Below are positions 1 to 5,980 of a stretch of DNA of 8,095 nucleotides, one piece after another. The translations under genes were made by a program, and so were the position numbers. Source of the stretch: Omnitrophica WOR_2 bacterium RIFCSPLOWO2_01_FULL_41_12 (GTDB lineage: Bacteria > Omnitrophota > Gorgyraeia > Gygaellales > Profunditerraquicolaceae); NCBI GenBank assembly GCA_001805765.1, contig MHGW01000018.1, forward strand, positions 969 to 9,063, read 5' to 3'. How positions within the stretch are numbered: the first letter of the stretch is position 1; the number at the start of each line of letters is the position of its first letter. Under the pieces are notes generated by a model. It saw only the letters and a program-made list of their open reading frames with translations. It did no database searches and was not told the origin of the DNA.

Positions 1-158
1 AGGCCAAGCGCGGCGGCAAACAGAAATCCCTTACTGAACTGTGGGACGATATCAAGCGCGGCCTCCTGTTTTTAAAACAGCAGCAGATAATTGAGGATTT
101 AGTGGGCAAGCTTTCCCGCGAGGCAAAATTAGAGGTTAATGAAGGCCAGGTAAAATAA
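1..158 (+). CDS. C-terminal end of an upstream protein, possibly a parvulin-type peptidyl-prolyl isomerase (partial)
   Basis: An open frame enters from the left edge (first full codon at base 3) and stops at TAA 156-158, leaving about 51 residues. The tail is charged and helical, with KQQQIIEDLVGKLSREAKLE near the end. This resembles the C-terminal helix of periplasmic SurA/PpiC-type chaperones, which often finish with a Leu/Lys-rich helix and an 'AKIEI'-like strand. No catalytic domain is inside the window, so the assignment rests only on the tail and is weak. The stop lies 6 bases before cpaB on the same strand, so it probably belongs to the same transcript. Confidence 0.5.
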   Translation, partial: AKRGGKQKSLTELWDDIKRGLLFLKQQQIIEDLVGKLSREAKLEVNEGQVK

Positions 159-164
159 AATTCT

Positions 165-1055
165 ATGCCTAAACAGCGTATAGCACTAATTGCAGGAATT
201 GTTTTAGCCTTAGTAGCCATATTTATGGTCAAGGTTTATCTTGACCAGCAGCGCCAGGTGATTCAAGAGCAAGCCAAGAGAACCCTGGCTAAGATTCAGG
301 CCAATCAAACCGCGGTCTTAGTCGCCAAAAAAGACATCCCTAAAGGAATAGTTATCGAGCCAGAGATGTTAGAAACTGCAATTGTCCCTAATCAATACCT
401 ACAACCCAATGCAGTTACCTCTTTAGACAGAGTTGCAGGCATGATTACAATAGGGCCTATCTCTAAAGGCGAACAGATTATTTTAAGCAAACTTAGTCAG
501 TCCCGGCAAGCCGGTCAAGGAGGCGGCTTAGCTGAGGCCACTCCCGTCGGCAAAAGGGCAATTACCGTTTCAGTAGATAATGTTTCCGCCTTAGGAGGCA
601 TGATTAAAGCCGGAGATTATGTGGATGTGATTGCCCTGGTTCCGGTGCCAGTACAGACCCAAGAAGGAAAGCAGGCCAGCCAGGCAGCAGTAATGCCTCT
701 CTTTCAAAATGTATTAGTGCTGGCAGTAGGCCAGGAAACAGGCGCGGTATCTGCGCAAGACAGCCGTTACAAAAAAGAAGAGAAAAAAGAAATTTCTCCC
801 TTGATTACTGTAGCGCTTAGCCCGCAGGAAGCAAGCCTGATTGCCTTTGTCCAAGAACAAGGCAAGATCCGTTTGATTTTACGTTCACCGGCAGATTCCC
901 AGATCCAGCCGGTACAGCCGGCAAGCTGGGATACGTTATTTCAATATTTAATGCCTCAAGAAGAGGTCTCCCGGAAAAAAGACGAACCCCAGGCCGTGGA
1001 TTATGTAGAGATATACCGCGGGCTGAATAAAGAGAGGATTCCCTTATCTAGATGA
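165..1055 (+). CDS. cpaB: Flp pilus assembly protein CpaB (RcpC family)
   Basis: This is the periplasmic assembly factor of the Tad pilus, thought to work with the outer-membrane secretin. The 296 residues show one N-terminal membrane anchor (about 6-24, IALIAGIVLALVAIFMV). A SAF domain follows at about 48-110 (AVLVAKKDIPKGIVIEPEML, then GPISKGEQI), the antifreeze/flagellar P-ring-like fold typical of CpaB. The RcpC-type domain spans about 129-246 (GKRAITVSVDNVSALGGMIK, AGDYVDVIALV). A Lys/Glu patch (RYKKEEKKE, about 201-209) interrupts that domain. The C-terminus VEIYRGLNKE matches the usual short 'G' strand of the family. Length is normal. The ATG at 165 has no clear Shine-Dalgarno but is the only sensible start before the anchor, and the upstream gene ends 6 bases earlier. 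The stop overlaps the next start (ATGA), indicating translational coupling with the secretin gene. Confidence 0.93.
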   Translation: MPKQRIALIAGIVLALVAIFMVKVYLDQQRQVIQEQAKRTLAKIQANQTAVLVAKKDIPKGIVIEPEMLETAIVPNQYLQPNAVTSLDRVAGMITIGPISKGEQIILSKLSQSRQAGQGGGLAEATPVGKRAITVSVDNVSALGGMIKAGDYVDVIALVPVPVQTQEGKQASQAAVMPLFQNVLVLAVGQETGAVSAQDSRYKKEEKKEISPLITVALSPQEASLIAFVQEQGKIRLILRSPADSQIQPVQPASWDTLFQYLMPQEEVSRKKDEPQAVDYVEIYRGLNKERIPLSR

Positions 1056-2620
1056 CCAGAAAATCAAAGTTACATATTTTTAAATTTTGCAGCGTAAGTT
1101 TGATATTGGCAGTTTGCAGTTTGCATTTTCATAGTTATGCCTTTGATGAAACCAGCGAAGAAATCAAGCTATATGTGGGTGAAGTAGAAGTGCTGGCCGT
1201 AAGCAATCCTACGCGCATCGCTATCGGTAATCCCAATATTATGGACGTGACCAATGTGACTAAAAACGAGATGACCTTAAGCCCGAAAGCAGCAGGCATA
1301 ACTACTTTAGTATTTTGGGATAATTTTGGCGAGCAGTCCTATAAAATCAGAGTAGTCACCGAGGATATGCTGGAGATTAAACGCAGAGTGGATCATCTCA
1401 TCGCTAAACTTAATTTACCCGAAGTTTATACCCAGGCTGAAGACGAAGAAAATAAAGTGCTGCTCTTAGGCAAGGTAAAGAGCGCTGCTGACCGGGAGTT
1501 GATTGCCCTGGCCTTGGGGCCATTGAAAGAAAAAACTACTGACTTGATCGCCGTGCAAGAAGAAGAAGCAGTAGTAGAAATTGATGTGCAGGTCTTGGAG
1601 TTGAGTAAAGATGCGACCAATACTTTGGGTTTTTCTTGGCCCAGCTCCATTACCCTTACTGATTCTTCAGGGCCTACGAGCACAGCAGTCACCGGCCTGG
1701 ATAAGGTCTTTCACCTCTCGGATTTCACGCGCAGCGCCTTCAATATTACCGTAGATGCCTTAGTGCAAGAAGGAAAGGCGCGCATACTTTCCCGTCCGCG
1801 GCTCGCCTGTCAAAGCGGCAAAGAAGCAGAATTATTGGTCGGCGGAGAAAAGCCTATTTTTACCACTGCTGCCCAGTCTACAGTAGGAAGCTCGACGAGC
1901 GTAGAATACAAGGAATTCGGGATCAAATTAAAAATCAAACCTACTGTATTTGCGCAAGACCATATAAAATTAGCCTTGAATGTAGAGGTGAGTGAGGTGG
2001 GGACTGCTGAAACAATCGGTTCCACTAGCGCTCCCACTGCCAAGGCCTATCCTTTGTCCAAACGCACCGCTGTTACAGAGCTTTCTCTTTTAGATGGCCA
2101 GACCTTAGCCATCGGCGGATTAATGAAGCATAAGTTTGAAGAAGATGTGCGTAAGACTAGCCTATTAGGCGACCTGCCTATTTTAGGGATATTATTCAGA
2201 AAGACCACCACAAAAATCGGCGGGGGAACCGGCGAAAGAGGAGACACCGAATTATTTATCACCCTTACGCCCACCATTATCAGCGGTAAAAAAATTACCC
2301 AGGCAGAAAAGGTGCTTTCTGCTGCCCCGGCTAATGTAAAAGAATATTCCCAGATTATCCAGAAACGCATATTAGAAAACTTAGCTTATCCTATTATTGC
2401 CAAAGAAACAGGCCTGCAGGGAATCGTAAAATTAAGCCTGCACCTTACTTCCGCCGGTAAACTTTTAGAAACCAAAGTAAAGGCCTCATCCGGCAATAAG
2501 ATTTTAGATGAAGATGCAGTTTCCGCGGCCCGCAAGATTTCTACTTATCCTACCTTTCCCGCATCTATAGAGTCCAAAGAACTCTGGATAGATGTTCCCA
2601 TAATCTATACATTAGATTAG
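1052..2620 (+). CDS. cpaC: Tad-type secretin CpaC/RcpA with a C-terminal TonB-like domain
   Basis: This protein forms the outer-membrane ring through which the Flp pilus leaves the cell. The 522 residues begin with a signal peptide (about 1-30, hydrophobic core FCSVSLILAVCSL, cut near SYA/FDE). The pilus-formation N-domain follows at about 36-103 (LYVGEVEVLAVSNPTRIAIG), then a BON-like stretch (about 105-168). The secretin core spans about 174-410 (VEIDVQVLELSKDATNTLGF, GKARILSRPRLACQSGKEAE, LSLLDGQTLAIGGLM, SLLGDLPILGILF, ELFITLTPTII). Residues about 436-521 are an added TonB C-terminal-type domain: YP at 446-447, GLQG at 454-457, SSG at 479-481, LDEDA at 485-489 and a final PIIY strand. Plain CpaC proteins normally end soon after the secretin domain. 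The ATG overlaps the cpaB stop, and the gene ends 2 bases before the ATPase fusion. The secretin call is firm; the TonB call is good by motif. Confidence 0.93.
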   Translation: MTRKSKLHIFKFCSVSLILAVCSLHFHSYAFDETSEEIKLYVGEVEVLAVSNPTRIAIGNPNIMDVTNVTKNEMTLSPKAAGITTLVFWDNFGEQSYKIRVVTEDMLEIKRRVDHLIAKLNLPEVYTQAEDEENKVLLLGKVKSAADRELIALALGPLKEKTTDLIAVQEEEAVVEIDVQVLELSKDATNTLGFSWPSSITLTDSSGPTSTAVTGLDKVFHLSDFTRSAFNITVDALVQEGKARILSRPRLACQSGKEAELLVGGEKPIFTTAAQSTVGSSTSVEYKEFGIKLKIKPTVFAQDHIKLALNVEVSEVGTAETIGSTSAPTAKAYPLSKRTAVTELSLLDGQTLAIGGLMKHKFEEDVRKTSLLGDLPILGILFRKTTTKIGGGTGERGDTELFITLTPTIISGKKITQAEKVLSAAPANVKEYSQIIQKRILENLAYPIIAKETGLQGIVKLSLHLTSAGKLLETKVKASSGNKILDEDAVSAARKISTYPTFPASIESKELWIDVPIIYTLD

Positions 2621-2622
2621 AG

Positions 2623-4773
2623 ATGGCAAAAACCATAGTCATATTTAGCACCAAAGGCGGAGTTGGTAAGACCTTAATCGCGGCTAATTTAGCCGTAAGC
2701 CTGGCTAACGATTACGGAAAACGGGTCTGCCTGGTAGATTCGGATTTACACGTCGTCGGCGATATGGCCAGGATGCTGGATCTTAACCCGAAAAATGCCA
2801 TGGTAGATTTAATCCAGCACTTAAAAAAGAATCCGCATAATTTTAAAAAAGAAGATTTTTTAACCCAGACTTCTTTAGGCATTGATTTTTTATCCGCAGT
2901 CTTAAAGCCACAGCAGGCTCCGCATCTTGAGCCTGAGATGATACCGCAGGTATTTAAGCTATTAGACAATGATTATGATTTTGTGATTGTGGATGCGGGA
3001 AAGAGTTTTAGCGAGGTTTTTGTCGCTACTTTAAATCAGGCCAACCTGATACTTTTGGTAGTTACCCCGGATATACTTTCCATTTATCAGACTAAATGGG
3101 CTTTGGATACCTTGCAATTTTTGCATTTTCCCTTAAAGATGATTCGCGTGGTTTTAAACCGCGCCGAATCTGCCGCCAGCATTAGTTGGCAGGAGGTGCG
3201 GGTCAGTTTACCCGTAGAAATTATTGCGCGTATTCCCTCGGAGGGAAAGGTGGTAGGTACAGCAGTGAACCGCGGTATACCGGTAGTCATAGAAAATCCT
3301 AAATCCAAAGTTGCCTTAAGCCTAAAGAGATTTGGCCAGGAATTAACGGGTAATGAGGGTTTCTTTGTCCAGCGCCAGGATATTGACCAGTTAAGGCTAA
3401 AAGAAGCGGTTTTGGATAAGAGTAACGCTTTTTGGCAGAGCCAGGGCTTAACCGAGCCTTTGGCAGAATTAGCGCCGGCTGAAGAGATAGACGAAATCGT
3501 CCTGCTAAAGCGACGGATTCATAACCGCCTGATTGAAGACTTAAACATTAAGCGTATGGACTTAAAGGTATTCAGCGATTTAAAAAAGGCCAAAGAGTTA
3601 AAGGCGAGGGCCGAGGTGATGGTGACGAACTTTTTGGCTGAAGACGCCGGCAGTTTTATTTCTTCTTCCGAAGTGCGTAAAAAATTAGTAAAGGAGATTT
3701 TGGATGAGGCCTTAGGCCTGGGGCCGTTAGAAGACTTATTAGCCGAACCCGGTATCACCGATATTATGGTGAATAATAAAGACGAGGTCTATATTGAACG
3801 CCAGGGTAAAATTGAACTGACCAGCAAAAAATTCATTTCTAATGACCAGGTCAAGACTATTATCGAACGTATTATTGCGCCTATTGGCAGGCGTATAGAT
3901 GAATCTGTGCCGATGGTGGATGCGCGGCTGCCGGATGGCTCGCGCGTAAATGCGATCATTCCACCCCTTTCTTTAACCGGGCCTTCTTTGACTATCCGAA
4001 AGTTTAGAAAAGAAAGATTTAAGATAGAAGAATTAATAGAATTAAAAACGCTTAATTCTGCGATGTCCGAATTTATACGCGCCTGTGTAGTGGCGCGCAA
4101 AAATACGATTGTTTCAGGCGGCACAGGCTCGGGTAAGACCACGATATTAAATGTTTTATCCGCATTTATCCTTGAGAATGAGCGTATTGTGACCCTGGAA
4201 GACGCCGCCGAATTAAAATTGCATCAGGAGCACTGGATACGCCTGGAGTCCCGGTCGCCAAATATTGAAGGTAAAGGCGCAATTACCATCCGGGACCTTT
4301 TTAGGAATACCTTGCGTATGCGGCCGGATAGAATTATTATCGGGGAGTGCCGCGGCATTGAAACCTTAGATATGCTTCAGGCGATGAATACCGGACATGA
4401 TGGTTCCATGACCACTATCCACGCCAATTCCACGCAGGATGTTTTGATGCGGCTTGATTCCATGATTTTGATGGCCGGGGTGGAACTGCCTATCCGGGCA
4501 ATCCGGGAGATGATTGTTTCAGCCATTGATTTAATCGTGCATACTGCCCGGCTTTCCGACGGAAAACGTAAAATTATCCAGATTACCGAAGTTGCGGGTA
4601 TGAAAGATGAATTGCACATTGATTTAAGAGATATCTTCACCTTTCATCAAACCGGCGTAGATGCCCAAGGCAATGTCTTAGGTGATTTTAAGGCTACCGG
4701 CTATATCCCCTCATTTGTAGAAGATATCAGAATCAAAGGTATCACCCTTGCCGACACCCTCTTCAAATCTTGA
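2623..4773 (+). CDS. Fused Tad ATPases: CpaE-like ParA/MinD domain plus CpaF/TadA motor ATPase
   Basis: One uninterrupted 716-residue frame carries two Tad proteins that are normally separate. Residues 1-245 are a ParA/MinD-type ATPase like CpaE, the pilus localisation factor: deviant Walker A KGGVGKT at 11-17, LVDSDLHVVGD at 37-47, Walker B-like VIVDAG at 121-126. The N-terminal receiver-like domain often seen in CpaE is absent. A linker at about 246-290 leads to a full CpaF: the family-typical LLKRRIHNRLIEDLNIKRMD at 294-313, N-terminal domain to about 470, Walker A GGTGSGKTT at 499-507, Asp-box TLEDAAEL at 524-531, Walker B IIIGECRG at 571-578 and His-box MTTIHANS at 596-603. All motor motifs look intact. 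CpaF is the hexameric cytoplasmic ATPase powering pilin assembly. The start ATG lies 2 bases after the cpaC stop without a strong Shine-Dalgarno, so re-initiation or coupling is likely. The stop TGA overlaps the TTG start of the next gene. Confidence 0.93.
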   Translation: MAKTIVIFSTKGGVGKTLIAANLAVSLANDYGKRVCLVDSDLHVVGDMARMLDLNPKNAMVDLIQHLKKNPHNFKKEDFLTQTSLGIDFLSAVLKPQQAPHLEPEMIPQVFKLLDNDYDFVIVDAGKSFSEVFVATLNQANLILLVVTPDILSIYQTKWALDTLQFLHFPLKMIRVVLNRAESAASISWQEVRVSLPVEIIARIPSEGKVVGTAVNRGIPVVIENPKSKVALSLKRFGQELTGNEGFFVQRQDIDQLRLKEAVLDKSNAFWQSQGLTEPLAELAPAEEIDEIVLLKRRIHNRLIEDLNIKRMDLKVFSDLKKAKELKARAEVMVTNFLAEDAGSFISSSEVRKKLVKEILDEALGLGPLEDLLAEPGITDIMVNNKDEVYIERQGKIELTSKKFISNDQVKTIIERIIAPIGRRIDESVPMVDARLPDGSRVNAIIPPLSLTGPSLTIRKFRKERFKIEELIELKTLNSAMSEFIRACVVARKNTIVSGGTGSGKTTILNVLSAFILENERIVTLEDAAELKLHQEHWIRLESRSPNIEGKGAITIRDLFRNTLRMRPDRIIIGECRGIETLDMLQAMNTGHDGSMTTIHANSTQDVLMRLDSMILMAGVELPIRAIREMIVSAIDLIVHTARLSDGKRKIIQITEVAGMKDELHIDLRDIFTFHQTGVDAQGNVLGDFKATGYIPSFVEDIRIKGITLADTLFKS

Positions 4774-5111
4774 AGATCATTAACCAAACCAAGAACACTA
4801 TTTTAGCGGAAAATGTAATTGTTGCCGATAGGCCTTTTCAACGCATAAAAGGGCTCTTAGGTAAAAAAGAATTTAAACCCGGGCAAGCCCTGGTCTTAAA
4901 ACCCTGCAATTCTATACATACCTTTTTTATGAAATTTCCCATAGATGTTTTATTTGTAGATAAAGATAATCGTGTAATCAAAGCCGTACCTACATTAAAA
5001 CCTTTTTGCCTTACCTATATATATTTTAGGGCTATCTTGGCTATTGAACTGCCCGTAGGCACCATCCCATCCACTTTAACCCAAGAAGGCGACACCCTCA
5101 CCCTTATTTAA
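4770..5111 (+). CDS. DUF192 family small protein
   Basis: A 113-residue protein starts at TTG 4770, overlapping the previous stop (TTGA), which implies translational coupling. It shows the DUF192 signature throughout: KGLLGKKEFKPGQALVL at about 27-43, PCNSIHTFFMKFPIDVLFVD at about 45-64, a Val/Lys strand after it, then LAIELPVGT at about 90-98 and a final GDTL. DUF192 proteins are small beta-rich domains of unknown function, often exported, and are commonly found near Tad pilus clusters. This copy has no signal peptide, so it is probably cytoplasmic unless a different start is used. The segment LTYIYFRAILAIE is more hydrophobic than usual. The stop codon overlaps the first copy of the 14-base repeat that borders the downstream element, so the gene marks the edge of the Tad block. 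Its role here is unknown. Confidence 0.88.
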   Translation: MKIINQTKNTILAENVIVADRPFQRIKGLLGKKEFKPGQALVLKPCNSIHTFFMKFPIDVLFVDKDNRVIKAVPTLKPFCLTYIYFRAILAIELPVGTIPSTLTQEGDTLTLI

Positions 5112-5123
5112 AACGTTTCTAAA
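5110..5123 (+). repeat. Left outer repeat copy, AAAACGTTTCTAAA
   Basis: First of two identical 14-base copies left of the transposase gene. It begins inside the DUF192 stop codon. Its core AAACGTTT is a perfect palindrome. The second copy starts exactly 23 bases later, and reverse-complement copies lie on the far side of the transposase with the same 23-base spacing. Confidence 0.85.
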
Positions 5124-5132
5124 ACCAATCTC

Positions 5133-5146
5133 AAAACGTTTCTAAA
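5133..5146 (+). repeat. Left inner repeat copy, AAAACGTTTCTAAA
   Basis: Identical to the copy at 5110-5123 and offset by 23 bases, about two helical turns, so both face the same side of the DNA. This suggests paired protein-binding sites or REP-like units. The stretch from here to the transposase stop (5147-5194) holds nothing else that I can name, apart from a short tandem TTTTGATC pair at 5167-5183. Confidence 0.85.
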
Positions 5147-5194
5147 TGCAATCGGAAAACTGCCAATTTTGATCATTTTGATCTCGGGCTTTAT

Positions 5195-5674
5195 TTAAAG
5201 CTTAGGTTGGTCCAAGAGGTATGTCTTTGCACCCAATACGCGAGATCTATAACTTGTCCACGCATAATCTATAGGTGTTTGTTTTATATTAGCTCTTACA
5301 GGATTCATCTCTATATAATTTATACAATCCAAAACATATTTATCTTTTTCCATAATCATGCTTTTGTATCTTCCTTGCCAAAGATGGCCTACTTTATTAT
5401 ATTTTTTGTTGAACCACCTTGCATAGGACAGATTTATCCCCTGCATTATTTTTGCTAATTCCGCAGGTTTATTTACATCTAAAATTAAGTGTACATGATT
5501 CGGCATCAGAGACCAGGCATACAATCTAAATTTATATTTTCTTTTGTAGCGTTGCAACAATTTCAAGTATTTCTCAAAGTCACACTCTTGCAGAAAAACA
5601 TTTTGTTTTTGATTTCCCCTACTTATTACATGGTAATAAATATTATCCAATATTAACCTTCCATATTTTAACAT
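5195..5674 (-). CDS. REP-associated tyrosine transposase (RAYT), IS200-like Y1/HUH family
   Basis: A single-strand DNA transposase domain of the Y1 class, which nicks DNA through one tyrosine. The 159 residues show the family opening YYHVISRGNQKQNVF at 13-27, the metal-binding HUH motif in LMPNHVHLIL (His60 and His62), the RAYT-like GHLWQGRYKS at about 96-105, and DKYVLDCINYIEMNPVRA at 111-128, with Tyr113 the probable nucleophile (Tyr120 the alternative). A WTSYRS strand follows. I place the start at the ATG at 5674: a strong AGGAGG (complement of 5683-5688) lies 8 bases upstream, whereas the alternative GTG codons at 5683 and 5680 overlap or abut it. The gene is convergent with the Tad block and divergent from the next gene. 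Length and motifs look intact, so it may be active. It is flanked by paired inverted repeats, as expected for a RAYT that acts on REP-like sequences. Confidence 0.9.
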   Translation of the reverse strand: MLKYGRLILDNIYYHVISRGNQKQNVFLQECDFEKYLKLLQRYKRKYKFRLYAWSLMPNHVHLILDVNKPAELAKIMQGINLSYARWFNKKYNKVGHLWQGRYKSMIMEKDKYVLDCINYIEMNPVRANIKQTPIDYAWTSYRSRVLGAKTYLLDQPKL

Positions 5675-5738
5675 GTTCACCACCTCCTAATATAATAGAC
5701 GTATTAATGGGCTTTTTCTAACATAAATTTTATAAATG

Positions 5739-5767
5739 AGCATAAATATGCTGGTATTTTCTACCAG
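5739..5767. repeat. Two overlapping small hairpins upstream of the transposase gene
   Basis: AGCATA at 5739-5744 pairs with TATGCT at 5747-5752. Overlapping it, CTGGTA at 5751-5756 pairs with TACCAG at 5762-5767 around a 5-base TTTTC loop. Elements moved by Y1 transposases are recognised as short single-strand hairpins at their ends, so either could be a transposase-recognition structure. That role is inferred only from position and shape. No matching hairpin was found at the other side. Confidence 0.4.
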
Positions 5768-5848
5768 TAAAGCTATGCTAGACATTAACGCATTTGCCTT
5801 AAATATCCTAAATTAAATACCCTAGAATAGGCATTTTTACCTTTAAAA

Positions 5849-5861
5849 TTAGAAACGTTTT
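5849..5861 (-). repeat. Right inner repeat copy, TTAGAAACGTTTT
   Basis: Reverse complement of the left repeats over 13 bases. It starts 23 bases before the next copy, giving a 10-base gap, the same geometry as the left pair. Confidence 0.85.
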
Positions 5862-5871
5862 AGGATAGAAA

Positions 5872-5884
5872 TTAGAAACGTTTT
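5872..5884 (-). repeat. Right outer repeat copy, TTAGAAACGTTTT
   Basis: Second right-hand copy, identical over 13 bases to 5849-5861. With the left pair it encloses the transposase gene in a 775-base unit (5110-5884). It also sits about 30 bases upstream of the -35 box of the next gene, so it could additionally act as a regulatory site there. Confidence 0.85.
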
Positions 5885-5915
5885 TGCTATAAAAATGTCC
5901 AATCTAATATTTTGG

Positions 5916-5944
5916 TTGACAAATGGACATTTCTAGTTTATACT
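5916..5944 (+). promoter_or_regulatory. Consensus sigma-70 promoter for the 527-residue gene
   Basis: TTGACA at 5916-5921 and TATACT at 5939-5944 are separated by exactly 17 bases. Transcription should begin near 5951, about 30 bases before the ATG at 5981. This rules out the longer frame that would start at TTG 5912, because that codon lies upstream of the transcript start. Confidence 0.85.
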
Positions 5945-5967
5945 TGCATTGAGATTAGAAATGTCCA
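5924..5967. promoter_or_regulatory. Operator-like 12-base inverted repeat around the -10 box
   Basis: TGGACATTTCTA (5924-5935) is the exact reverse complement of TAGAAATGTCCA (5956-5967). The 20-base centre holds the -10 box and the predicted transcription start. A third half-site, ATGTCCA, lies at 5895-5901 upstream of the -35 box. A protein bound to the two arms would block RNA polymerase, so repression, possibly self-repression by the helix-turn-helix protein encoded downstream, is a reasonable inference. The palindrome itself is seen directly; the regulator is unknown. Confidence 0.65.
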
Positions 5968-5980
5968 GTCTGGAGAAAGT

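Larger units (their letters stand above)
5675..5980. other. 306-base intergenic region between divergent genes
   Basis: This A+T-rich gap separates the reverse-strand transposase from the forward-strand 527-residue gene. From left to right it holds the transposase Shine-Dalgarno (5683-5688), two overlapping small palindromes (5739-5767), a stretch with no signal that I recognise (about 5768-5848), the right-hand pair of AAACGTTT repeats (5849-5884), and a consensus promoter with an operator-like inverted repeat (5916-5967). I see no RNA gene and no additional coding frame. Confidence 0.7.

Noticed and set aside
1426..2370. Three reverse-strand open frames inside the secretin gene
   Set aside because: They are antisense shadows of a clearly conserved secretin, show no recognisable motifs and have no ribosome-binding sites that I could see.
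2712..4640. Several reverse-strand open frames of 73-117 codons inside the fused ATPase gene
   Set aside because: They lie opposite conserved nucleotide-binding motifs and read as low-information complements of them.
5167..5183. Tandem TTTTGATC pair after the transposase stop
   Set aside because: Only two short copies in A+T-rich DNA; consistent with chance and without a paired counterpart.
5207..5458. Forward-strand 83-codon frame opposite the transposase gene
   Set aside because: It is the complement of the conserved HUH domain, and its product is a Cys/Ile/Phe-rich shadow without family features.
5675..5683. GTG starts at 5683 or 5680 for the transposase
   Set aside because: The AGGAGG ribosome-binding site overlaps or abuts these codons; the ATG at 5674 is correctly spaced.
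5912..5980. Longer form of the 527-residue protein starting at TTG 5912
   Set aside because: The TTG lies upstream of the -35 box and the predicted transcription start, and the ATG at 5981 has a good Shine-Dalgarno.
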